Of a stretch of 40,357 bases of DNA, positions 23,996-31,418 are shown piece after piece; the stretch's first letter is position 1; every line of letters begins with the position of its first letter. This stretch comes from an uncultured Porphyromonadaceae bacterium (GTDB lineage: Bacteria > Bacteroidota > Bacteroidia > Bacteroidales > Muribaculaceae): positions 1 through 40,357 of the forward strand of contig CAMWRH010000024.1 in assembly GCA_947176605.1 (NCBI GenBank), read 5' to 3'. The notes under the pieces were generated by a model. That model saw only the letters and a list, made by a program, of their open reading frames with translations. It was not told where the DNA came from and did not search any database. The position numbers and the translations under genes are program-made.

Positions 23996-24026
23996 CGCAA
24001 TCCCGGCATATGGGATTGCGCTTTTT
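23996..24026 (-). terminator. rho-independent terminator of the GH13 gene
   Basis: CGCAATCCC/GGGATTGCG (9 bp, 7-nt loop), followed on the minus strand by TTTTTTTATG. The plus strand also has CTTTTT, so it can act both ways. It lies 24 bp past the GH13 stop. Confidence 0.92.
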
Positions 24027-24049
24027 ATGATGTTGCAATGTGGCGGGGC

Positions 24050-25894
24050 TTAGAAATTCTGAAGCACGAGGGTCTGGCGGGGTGCGAGGGTGAGTGTCTC
24101 GGCTATCTCCACATCCTCGCCGCCGAGGGAGCGGTGCATTGTGGTGCCGGCGGGGAGTATCTCGGCATAGCGGGCCATGTCGAGGTCGAGGGGTTCGTCG
24201 GTACCGTTGATCATCACCACTACCTGGTCGTCGCCCAGACGGCGCTCGTAGACGTAGGCCTTGTTGATGGGCATGAAGTGGCGCAGTGTACCTTTGGCGA
24301 TTACGTCGTTGGCCTTGTCGCGGCGCCATTTGAGCAGGTTGGAGAGGTAGTCCCATGCCTCGTTCTGGAGGGGTGTGCGTCCGTCGGCGGTGAAGGCGTT
24401 GACGGTGTCACCCTCGAATCCGCCGGGGAAGTCGAGGCGGATGTAGCCGTCGCTACCCTCTTTGCTGCCGTTCATCAGGAGCTCGGTGCCGTAGTAGAGC
24501 TGGGGTATGCCGCGCGATGTGAGCAGGAAGGTGATGGCCTGGCGCCACACGTCGAGGTTCTCGGGCTCTTTGAGCAGGAAGCGGTCGGTGTCGTGGTTGT
24601 CGAGGAAGGTGAGTATCTTCTGGGGCTCGGGGAAGAGGAAGTCGAGCGAGAGGTGGTCGTAAAGTCCGTTGAGTCCGGTCCAGGGGGTGGTGGGCTCGTC
24701 GAAGTATTTGTGACCCTGGGTGACGAGCTTGAAGTCCATCACGCTGGGCAGCCGCGGATCTTTGGGATTGATTTTGTTACCCTTCTGCCAGAATGCGGAA
24801 CTTGCCTCGTTGTCGTACCAGCATTCACCCACGATGTTGAAGTTGGGGTATTCTTCCATCACGGCGTCGATCCAGGAGGCCATGCCGTCGGCATCGGCAT
24901 AGGGGTAGGTATCCATGCGGATGCCGTTGATGCCGCTGCTTTCCACCCACCATATGCTGTTCTGTATGAGGTAGCGCATCAGGTGGGGATTGCGCTGGTT
25001 GAGGTCGGGCATGCCGCGCACGAACCATCCGTTGACTGTGGCGTCCTTGTCGTAGTCTGACACGTAGGGGTCATGGACGGTGCTGAGGCGGAAGTTGGTC
25101 ATCACGTCCCCTTCGGGGTGGTTGAGCCAGTCTTTGGAGGGGAGGTTCTTGAGCCAGGGGTGATTGAGGCCGGAGTGGTTGAAGATCATGTCCATCACCA
25201 CTTTCATGCCGCGCTTCTGGGCCTCGGCGATGAGGAGGTTCCATTCGTCGTTGGTGCCGAAGCGGGGGTCAACGCGGTAGTAGTCGGTGGTGGCGTAACC
25301 GTGATAGGATCCGCCGGGCATGTCGTTTTCAAGCACGGGGCATACCCATATTGCGGTGACTCCGAGGTCGTTGAGGTAGTCGAGGTGGTCGATTATACCC
25401 TGGATGTTGCCGCCGTGGCGGGCGTTGGGGTTCTTGCGGTCGGGTTGGGCTTTGTATTCGAGTCCTTCGTAGGGGTCGGCGGCGGCGGGCTTACCCTGGG
25501 CGAAGCGGTCGGGCATGAGGAGGTAGAGCACGTCGGCGGCGGTGAATCCTTCATGCTCTTCGCCGCTTTTGGCGCGGGCACGCAGGGAGTAGTCTACGGT
25601 CTGCTGCTTGCCGTCGAGGGTGAAGGTGAGGGGCATTTCGCCGGGATTGGCGTTGCCGTCGATTTTGAGGTAGAGGATTTTGTAGTCGGGGCTATCGAGT
25701 TTCACGTCCTGAAGCAGCGATACGCCGGGATAGGAGGTCTGCACTGTGGCATCGCCCACACCGGGGCCGCTGACCATGAGCTGAAGCGTGTCGTTGCGCA
25801 TACCGGTCCACCAGTATGGGGGCTCGACTTTGTCTACGATCTGGGGAGCAGGTGCCGCAGCTGCGGCAGCCGCCAGTAAGATAGAAGCTAACAT
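24050..25894 (-). CDS. GH13 alpha-amylase-family enzyme, SusA/neopullulanase-like
   Basis: This enzyme cleaves alpha-glucans or cyclomaltodextrins, probably in the periplasm. The order is: signal peptide; an N-terminal cyclomaltodextrinase-type beta domain (about residues 20-120); a (beta/alpha)8 barrel (about 125-530); and a C-terminal beta domain. Catalytic residues, counted from the upstream GTG at 25939, are D343 in GIRMDTYPY (nucleophile), E372 in IVGECWYD (acid/base) and D450 in LDNHDTDRF. Other conserved blocks are MDMIFNHSG and GMPDLNQRN. Length is that of SusA-type enzymes. The start is ambiguous: the ATG at 25892-25894 gives a very short n-region, whereas GTG at 25924 or 25939 adds a basic n-region (TKYKPLKSY) that makes a better signal peptide. 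It is encoded about 5 kb from, and opposite to, the SusC/D operon. Confidence 0.92.
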   Translation of the reverse strand: MLASILLAAAAAAAPAPQIVDKVEPPYWWTGMRNDTLQLMVSGPGVGDATVQTSYPGVSLLQDVKLDSPDYKILYLKIDGNANPGEMPLTFTLDGKQQTVDYSLRARAKSGEEHEGFTAADVLYLLMPDRFAQGKPAAADPYEGLEYKAQPDRKNPNARHGGNIQGIIDHLDYLNDLGVTAIWVCPVLENDMPGGSYHGYATTDYYRVDPRFGTNDEWNLLIAEAQKRGMKVVMDMIFNHSGLNHPWLKNLPSKDWLNHPEGDVMTNFRLSTVHDPYVSDYDKDATVNGWFVRGMPDLNQRNPHLMRYLIQNSIWWVESSGINGIRMDTYPYADADGMASWIDAVMEEYPNFNIVGECWYDNEASSAFWQKGNKINPKDPRLPSVMDFKLVTQGHKYFDEPTTPWTGLNGLYDHLSLDFLFPEPQKILTFLDNHDTDRFLLKEPENLDVWRQAITFLLTSRGIPQLYYGTELLMNGSKEGSDGYIRLDFPGGFEGDTVNAFTADGRTPLQNEAWDYLSNLLKWRRDKANDVIAKGTLRHFMPINKAYVYERRLGDDQVVVMINGTDEPLDLDMARYAEILPAGTTMHRSLGGEDVEIAETLTLAPRQTLVLQNF

Positions 25895-26023
25895 GTAGGA
25901 TTTTAAGGGTTTGTATTTCGTCACAGCACTTGCCGCCACTCCCTCCGGTGATATTTCCGAAGGGATCGGGCGGCATCATGCTTTTTTCTTAACTGACATC
26001 GGGCATAGCCGGATGTTTAAAGG

Positions 26024-26067
26024 CCCGTCTCACAATAAATGTTAAAACGCGATTTGTGTGAGACGGG
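26024..26067 (-). terminator. hairpin downstream of the aminotransferase gene
   Basis: A perfect 10-bp inverted repeat CCCGTCTCAC/GTGAGACGGG encloses an AT-rich loop with extra ACAA/TTGT pairing. It lies 48 bp past the stop of the leftward aminotransferase gene. The T-tract is weak on the minus strand. Confidence 0.65.
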
Positions 26068-26114
26068 TCTATGCTGTATGCTGCCGGCCCCGCAGCGGGG
26101 TCAGAGGCGGAGGC

Positions 26115-27311
26115 TTATTTCAGTCGGGCCGAGGCCTCGCGGATGCGGCGCATGGCCTCGCGGATGTTGTCGTCGCTGGTGGCGTAGCTGAGGCGCAGAT
26201 AGCCGGGGGCGCAGAATGCCTCGCCGTCGACGCAGGCCACGTGGGCCTCTTCGAGCAGATACATCACGTAGTCGGCTACCCGCTCTATGCGGCGTCCGTC
26301 GGGGAGGGTCTTGCCGATGTAGCTGTCGACTTTGGGGAAGAGGTAGAAGGCGCCGTCGGGGCGGTTGACCTCCCATCCGGGTATCTCGGAGGCCAGACCT
26401 ACGATAAGGTCGCGGCGGCGCTGGAAGGCGAGGCGCATATCCTCTACGCACTGCTGGCTGCCGGTGTAGGCTGCTTCGGCTGCTTTCTGGGCTATGGAGG
26501 AGGCTCCGCTGGTATATTGTCCTTGAAGTTTGGTCACTGCCTTGGCTATCGGCAGCGGGGCGGCAAGATAGCCGATGCGCCATCCTGTCATGGCGTAGGC
26601 TTTCGATACGCCGTTGACGATGATCACGCGGTCGCGCACTTCCTCGAATTCGGAGATGCTGTGCACCTTGTCGATAAAGTTGATATGCTCGTAGATCTCA
26701 TCGGCCAGAATGAGGATACCGGGATGGCGTCCGAGCACTTCGGCCAGTCCGCGCAGCTCCTCGCGGCTGTAGATGGAGCCGGTGGGGTTGGAGGGGGAGT
26801 TGAGCATCACCATGCGGGTGCGGTCGGTGATGGCGGCTTCAAGCTGGGCGGGGGTGATCTTGAAGTTGTTCTCTATGCCGGCGGGGATTTCTACGGTCAC
26901 CCCTTCGGCGAGTTTGACCATCTCTACATAGCTTACCCATGCCGGTGTGGGGATTATCACCTCGTCGCCGGGGTTGACGGTGGCCAGGAGGGCGTTGCAA
27001 AGCTCCTGCTTGGCGCCGTTGCCCACTACGATCTGGTCGGGGGTGAAGCTGATGCCGTTCTCGCGGTCGAGCTTCTCGCAGATGGCTTTGCGCAGCGAGG
27101 GGTAGCCGGCCACGGCGGTGTAGCGTGAGAAGTTGGCGTCGATGGCCTCTTTGGCGGCCTGCTTGATGTGGTCGGGGGTGTCGAAGTCAGGCTCTCCGAC
27201 CGACATGTTGATTACGTCGACTCCCTGCGCCTTGAGTTCGGCGCTCTTCTGCGACATGGCAAGTGTGGCCGATACGGCCAGTTTTTGTATTCGTTCCGAA
27301 ATGAAGTCCAT
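26115..27311 (-). CDS. aspC: class I aspartate aminotransferase-type PLP enzyme
   Basis: This 398-residue cytoplasmic fold-type I aminotransferase transfers the amino group of aspartate (or a related amino acid) to 2-oxoglutarate. Signatures are VIPTPAWVSY (substrate-side loop, about residues 113-122), NSPSNPTGSIYSREEL (about 166-181) and the PLP-binding lysine K237 in VSKAYAMTGWRIGYLA. The C-terminal arginine for the substrate carboxylate is likely in GYLRLSYA. Length and motifs match the subgroup Ib (thermophilic-type) aspartate aminotransferases. It is a single gene divergent from the lipoprotein/ABC operon. No clear TAnnTTTG was found in its 200-bp upstream gap on the minus strand. Confidence 0.93.
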   Translation of the reverse strand: MDFISERIQKLAVSATLAMSQKSAELKAQGVDVINMSVGEPDFDTPDHIKQAAKEAIDANFSRYTAVAGYPSLRKAICEKLDRENGISFTPDQIVVGNGAKQELCNALLATVNPGDEVIIPTPAWVSYVEMVKLAEGVTVEIPAGIENNFKITPAQLEAAITDRTRMVMLNSPSNPTGSIYSREELRGLAEVLGRHPGILILADEIYEHINFIDKVHSISEFEEVRDRVIIVNGVSKAYAMTGWRIGYLAAPLPIAKAVTKLQGQYTSGASSIAQKAAEAAYTGSQQCVEDMRLAFQRRRDLIVGLASEIPGWEVNRPDGAFYLFPKVDSYIGKTLPDGRRIERVADYVMYLLEEAHVACVDGEAFCAPGYLRLSYATSDDNIREAMRRIREASARLK

Positions 27312-27423
27312 ATATGGTTGTGTTTTTGATGGTTGGCGCTTTAAATCGCTCTGCCCTCCTCTGCGGGCACAGGAGGGTGGCGGAGATGATACCGAAGTTT
27401 TTTTAAATTCTTTTTCCTTTAAT

Positions 27424-27454
27424 TTTGCGAAGATAGGAATTTATTTTAATTTTG
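27424..27454 (+). promoter_or_regulatory. promoter of the lipoprotein-ABC transporter operon
   Basis: TTTG (27424-27427), 19 bp, TAATTTTG (27447-27454), an exact -7 match. The -33 box is itself part of another TAATTTTG at 27420-27427, so an upstream alternative start is possible. The start codon is 58 bp downstream. Confidence 0.85.
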
Positions 27455-27512
27455 TGGTTATTATCGGCCAATTTCATCTGCATAGGCCGTTCATTTTATT
27501 GAAATCTGTAAT

Positions 27513-28841
27513 ATGTACACCAATTTCCACCGCCCGTCGCGCCTTCTGACCCCGCTGGGGCTGGCGCTGATGATGCTGCTCCTGATAGCGACAGGATGCT
27601 CTGATAAGTCGAATGAGGATGATTCGCTCCAACTGCTTTCCACTGTCCCGGCAGATGCCGGCATGGTGAGTGTGATCAATCTTGATGTGCTTGTAAGCCA
27701 AAGCGGCGGCAAGGTCAAGGATGGCAAGGTGCAGCAGGCTGATGCTCTGGAGAAGATGGCCGGGCAGTATCTTAAGGGGCATGATCTGGAGGTGGCCAAG
27801 TGGCTCCTTTCGCCCGAATCGGGGGTGGAATGCTCTTCGGCTGTGCTGTTTTTCTATAAGAGCCGCCCTTATCTTTACGCTCTGATTGCCGATGAGGATG
27901 CGCTTCGCGCCGGCATCGACAAGCTGTGGCCCGGCGAGTGGCAGACTTCCGGAAAGACGAGCCATAAGGAGCAGGTGGCCATCCGCGATGGCCGGGTGCT
28001 GCTGCTCCCCGACACGGATGCCACTCCGGCCGAGACGTTTGCTAATCTTTCGGAGCCGTCGAGCTTCCGCAGCAATGCATATGCGGAGACTCTTGCCAAG
28101 AGCTCCGACGCTTTCTCTTCATGGGCCACTCTTGACGCGCTCTGGACCGGCGCCGGTCTCTCTTTCTCCGATCTGACTCTGGCCCGCATGGCGATGAATA
28201 TGGCTTTTAAGAATCCGAAGTATCTTACGGGAGCCGCCAATATCTCTGACGGGGGGCTGACCACTTCGGTGAGCGTACTGGATGCAGACATGAAACCGGC
28301 TCACTGCGAACTGGCTGTCAGTCAGCTTGACACGAAACTGATCTCAGCTTTCGGCGGCAATGCCAACTGTGTTATGGCCGTCGCTGTGTCGCAGAAGCTC
28401 GTAAAGCAGCTCATGCAGCTTGGCTCTTCTTTCGGAGGGCAGCTCCCCCCGGCTTTCTCTTCGGCCATCGAGTCGCTCGACGGCACTGTGGCCATTGCCT
28501 CTTCGGCCGAGCTCGACAATATGAAGGGGAGCGATGTGGAGTCGGCAGGGTTCAAATGCACAATCCAGACCAACGGCAAGAATAATGCTGCCCTGCTGCA
28601 GACGCTTGAGGCCGTGATGGGTAAGGCTAAAATCGAGGGGAATACGTTTACTTTCGGCAATGACGCCTATGGCAACGGGATAGCCCCGGTGGCCGACGTG
28701 GCAAAGACATTTGACGGAGCCTGGCTCGGAGTGGCCACGGCCACCCCTCTGGCCGACGGCAAGGGGAAGGGATGCCTCTATCTCACGCTTAAGCCTGCCA
28801 ACGGGAGCCTGCGCATGGACGTGAAGTATGTCATTAAGTAA
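27513..28841 (+). CDS. lipoprotein of unknown function (DUF4836-like pattern)
   Basis: This 442-residue protein has a lipoprotein signal peptide; the lipobox cysteine is about residue 29 (LLIATGC), followed by SDKSNEDD, an acidic stretch consistent with surface or outer-membrane sorting. The mature part begins LLSTVPADAGMVSVINLDVLV, a pattern I associate with Bacteroidales DUF4836-type lipoproteins; this is tentative. No catalytic motif was seen. It is the first gene of a rightward operon: the ABC ATPase follows after 21 bp and the permease after that, so it may be a substrate-binding or envelope partner of the transporter. Confidence 0.78.
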   Translation: MYTNFHRPSRLLTPLGLALMMLLLIATGCSDKSNEDDSLQLLSTVPADAGMVSVINLDVLVSQSGGKVKDGKVQQADALEKMAGQYLKGHDLEVAKWLLSPESGVECSSAVLFFYKSRPYLYALIADEDALRAGIDKLWPGEWQTSGKTSHKEQVAIRDGRVLLLPDTDATPAETFANLSEPSSFRSNAYAETLAKSSDAFSSWATLDALWTGAGLSFSDLTLARMAMNMAFKNPKYLTGAANISDGGLTTSVSVLDADMKPAHCELAVSQLDTKLISAFGGNANCVMAVAVSQKLVKQLMQLGSSFGGQLPPAFSSAIESLDGTVAIASSAELDNMKGSDVESAGFKCTIQTNGKNNAALLQTLEAVMGKAKIEGNTFTFGNDAYGNGIAPVADVAKTFDGAWLGVATATPLADGKGKGCLYLTLKPANGSLRMDVKYVIK

Positions 28842-28862
28842 TCTCCGACACATTCTTCTGCC

Positions 28863-29534
28863 GTGAATCCGACACCCAACGATTACCGTCTGCGTGCCAT
28901 CGAACTTGACGACATGCTGCCGGAAGTATTTGTGAATGAGTCGATACCGCATTCTGAGGTATGGATGACTCATCTGCGGTTTGACCGGGGAAGGCATTAT
29001 CTGATCGAGGCGCCTTCGGGCGGAGGCAAGTCGTCGCTTATGGCCTATATTTTCGGGAACCGATGCGACTACCGGGGCACTCTGCGCTTCAACAACCGCG
29101 ATGCCCGCGAGCTGCATACCGACAACTGGCAGCAGCTGCGCCGCCGCCATCTGGCTTATCTGCCACAGGATCTCGACCTCTTCCCCGAACTTACAGCCAT
29201 CGAGAACATCCGGCTTAAGAACGACCTCACCGGGCACGTGCCCGAGGAACGTATCGATGAGTGGCTCAACCGTCTGGGGATAGCCTCCCGGCGCGATACG
29301 CCTGCCGGACGCATGTCGATCGGACAGCAGCAGCGCCTGGCAATAATCCGGGCGCTCTGCATGCCGTTTGATTTCATCCTGCTCGATGAGCCGGTGAGCC
29401 ATCTCGATTCCACCAACAACCGCATCGCAGCCGAGATAATAGCCGAAGAAGCCACCCGGCAGGGTGCCGGGGTAATCTCCACAAGTGTGGGCAACCCGCT
29501 TCTGCTGCACTCAGCCATCAACGTAAGACTCTGA
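28863..29534 (+). CDS. ABC transporter ATP-binding protein (LolD/MacB/FtsE type) with altered switch histidine
   Basis: This 223-residue cytoplasmic ATPase starts at GTG. It has Walker A APSGGGKSS (K56), Q-loop YLPQD (Q102), a variant signature MSIGQQQRL (151-159) in place of LSGGQ, and Walker B FILLDE (171-176) with the catalytic Glu followed by a D-loop HLD. The usual switch-loop His (V-x-x-T-H-D) is replaced: the matching segment is VISTSVGN, with Val209 at the His position. ATP binding should be normal, while hydrolysis or coupling may be altered. It lies 21 bp after the lipoprotein gene and 4 bp before the permease gene. Confidence 0.9.
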   Translation: MNPTPNDYRLRAIELDDMLPEVFVNESIPHSEVWMTHLRFDRGRHYLIEAPSGGGKSSLMAYIFGNRCDYRGTLRFNNRDARELHTDNWQQLRRRHLAYLPQDLDLFPELTAIENIRLKNDLTGHVPEERIDEWLNRLGIASRRDTPAGRMSIGQQQRLAIIRALCMPFDFILLDEPVSHLDSTNNRIAAEIIAEEATRQGAGVISTSVGNPLLLHSAINVRL

Positions 29535-29538
29535 TATC

Positions 29539-30744
29539 ATGGATCTTGTCTTCAAGCTATTACGCAAAAACACTTCGCCTACACGTCTGGCAGGGTTTCT
29601 GGTGAGCAATCTCATCGGACTGGCCATCATCGGCGCCGGGCTGCAGTTCTATCTCGATGCCCGCTCGATATGGCAGCGCGAGGATTCTTTCCTGAAGTCC
29701 GACTATCTGGCCATCAATAAGATAATCGATGCCTCGCATACTCTGGGCGGTGCATCGGCGGAGTTCTCTCAGGCTGAAATAGCCGATCTGCGCAACCAGC
29801 CATGGGTGAAGCGGGTGGGAGCATTCTCGCGCGCGGCGTTCGGAGTGCATGCTGCTGTGGCTCTCGACGGCGCCCCGGGAGCGGGGGGAAGGTCGATGAG
29901 CACGGCGATGTTCTTCGAGGCTGTGCCGGAGGGGTTTCTTGATGTGGCCGACGGCTCCTTCACATGGCAGGAGGGGGATACGGATGTGCCGCTGATCATA
30001 TCGAAGGATTATCTGGCTCTCTATAACTTCGGATTCGCCAATTCGGCGGGGCTGCCGAAGCTGTCGGAGTCGCTCATCAGCGGCATACCGCTGCGCCTTG
30101 ACCTGATTTCGGAGGACGGCTCGCGACGCGAGCGGCTGACGGGGCATGTGGCCGGGTATTCCAACCGGTTCAATACTATTCTGGTACCCGAAAATTTCCT
30201 GCGCCGGATGAATGAGACCCTTGGCTCGGGAGGCACCGAGCCGGCTCCCTCGCGCCTGATCGTGGATGTGAGTTCACCGGGCGATACTGCGATAGCACGC
30301 TATCTGAAGGAGAAGGGATGGGAAGTGGCCGGCGACAAGTCGGCGGCCTCGGCCACGTATATGCTTAAGGTGGTGAGCGGCATCGTCATGGCGATAGGAA
30401 GTGTGATTACGGTGCTTTCGGTGCTGATACTGCTGCTGAGCATGTCGCTGCTGATGGAGAAGAACCGCCGGCAGCTGCATTCGCTGCTGATGCTGGGCTA
30501 TAAGATCCGCACAGTGGCTCGCCCCTACTGGCGCATCACGGCCATCATGAGCCTTGCGGCAGGAGCGCTCGCATTCGTGGCAGTCGTGCTGCTGCGCCTC
30601 TATTATCTCCAGCCGCTGCGCGGCATGGGAGGCGCACCGTCAGGACTATGGGGCACCGCAGGGCTGCTGCTTCTGCTCACCGTAATCGTGATACTGCTCA
30701 ACTGCGTCTCTATCACAAGGCGCGTACGCGGCGCATGGCGCTGA
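29539..30744 (+). CDS. FtsX/MacB-like ABC transporter permease
   Basis: This 401-residue inner-membrane protein has four predicted membrane segments: one near the N-terminus (about residues 18-40) and three at the C-terminal end (about 280-310, 330-355 and 373-393). A large extracytoplasmic domain lies between the first two. This is the FtsX-type layout of permeases that move lipoproteins, peptides or signals rather than solutes through a central pore. It partners the ATPase directly upstream (4-bp gap). The substrate is unknown. A hairpin follows 48 bp after the stop. Confidence 0.87.
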   Translation: MDLVFKLLRKNTSPTRLAGFLVSNLIGLAIIGAGLQFYLDARSIWQREDSFLKSDYLAINKIIDASHTLGGASAEFSQAEIADLRNQPWVKRVGAFSRAAFGVHAAVALDGAPGAGGRSMSTAMFFEAVPEGFLDVADGSFTWQEGDTDVPLIISKDYLALYNFGFANSAGLPKLSESLISGIPLRLDLISEDGSRRERLTGHVAGYSNRFNTILVPENFLRRMNETLGSGGTEPAPSRLIVDVSSPGDTAIARYLKEKGWEVAGDKSAASATYMLKVVSGIVMAIGSVITVLSVLILLLSMSLLMEKNRRQLHSLLMLGYKIRTVARPYWRITAIMSLAAGALAFVAVVLLRLYYLQPLRGMGGAPSGLWGTAGLLLLLTVIVILLNCVSITRRVRGAWR

Positions 30745-30792
30745 CACATTTGCACGCCGACGGCTGATTACTACTGGTAAATGATTCATCTT

Positions 30793-30825
30793 CACCCCCG
30801 TGGAGCGCAATACTCCACGGGGGTG
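30793..30825 (+). terminator. hairpin after the ABC permease gene
   Basis: A perfect 13-bp inverted repeat CACCCCCGTGGAG/CTCCACGGGGGTG encloses 7 nt. No T-tract follows, so termination may be inefficient or factor-assisted. Confidence 0.7.
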
Positions 30826-30881
30826 ACTGCATCCTCCCGGAGGCGCTTTGCAATTATTAAAGCGAAATTCTTGCCGAAATA

Positions 30882-30913
30882 TTTGGGGAAATTCGATTTT
30901 TACGTTACTTTTG
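30882..30913 (+). promoter_or_regulatory. promoter of the SusC/SusD operon
   Basis: TTTG (30882-30885), 20 bp, then TACTTTTG (30906-30913), an exact TAnnTTTG. It is about 505 bp upstream of the SusC start codon, predicting a long 5' leader. Confidence 0.85.
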
Positions 30914-31418
30914 CAGTGACTTTCATATCGGATGTAGACGCGAAGCATCTGCATCTCTACTAAATGACTGATTTACATCAAGTTGATGCAAGTCTGCCAT
31001 CATAGCGCCTTGACCGGGCGCCGGGTCACGACGGCCATCGGCACCTGCTCCGGGAGATAGAGAGCCGCTCTTCGGGAGAATCTTTTTCATCCCGACACTC
31101 ATATACCCCAAACCCAACCAGAAAAACTCATTACCTTGATGACCGATTGCGTCTCACACTGGCTCCGGAGCCACTTCCGGCAAGCCCGACGCGCCCCCCG
31201 CTCCCATTTCAAAGCGGACAGTGCGCACCGGGCCGGCTTTGCTGTGTGCGCTGACAGAGGCCATACTTAGTGTCGGCGGAGTCTCATCCGCTGACGTGGC
31301 GCTACCTCGACGCCGCGACTGCCTGACACCGTAATCGCCTGATTTCTGGAACGGAACTAACCCTATGAGAGAGAATAAACAACAATAATTAACAATGTAG
31401 AACTAAATTAATTCCTGC
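30914..31418 (+). other. long structured 5' leader of the SusC operon
   Basis: No conventional gene is seen in this stretch of about 500 nt. It contains a possible 13-codon leader ORF (30964-31005, MTDLHQVDASLPS). A TGACC/GGTCA hairpin lies around the CCGGGCGCCGGG block near 31010, and ATCTTTTTC falls near 31079-31088. A 6-bp stem GCGCAC/GTGCGC spans 31223-31251. A strong hairpin at 31272-31295 has 9 bp, one of them G-U, and a 6-nt loop. The last 60 nt are AT-rich. The leader could hold a small RNA or a translation or attenuation control element. No known riboswitch was recognised. Confidence 0.5.

Noticed and set aside
23786-25879. Long plus-strand open frames opposite the GH13 and PurF-like genes
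   Set aside because: Gly/Val/Glu-rich translations typical of the complementary strand of GC-rich genes; the opposite strand encodes intact catalytic motifs.
30745-31418. Hidden protein-coding gene between the ABC permease and SusC genes
   Set aside because: Only very short frames exist (for example 30964-31005); none has a domain, signal peptide or coding-like composition. The region is better explained as promoter and leader.
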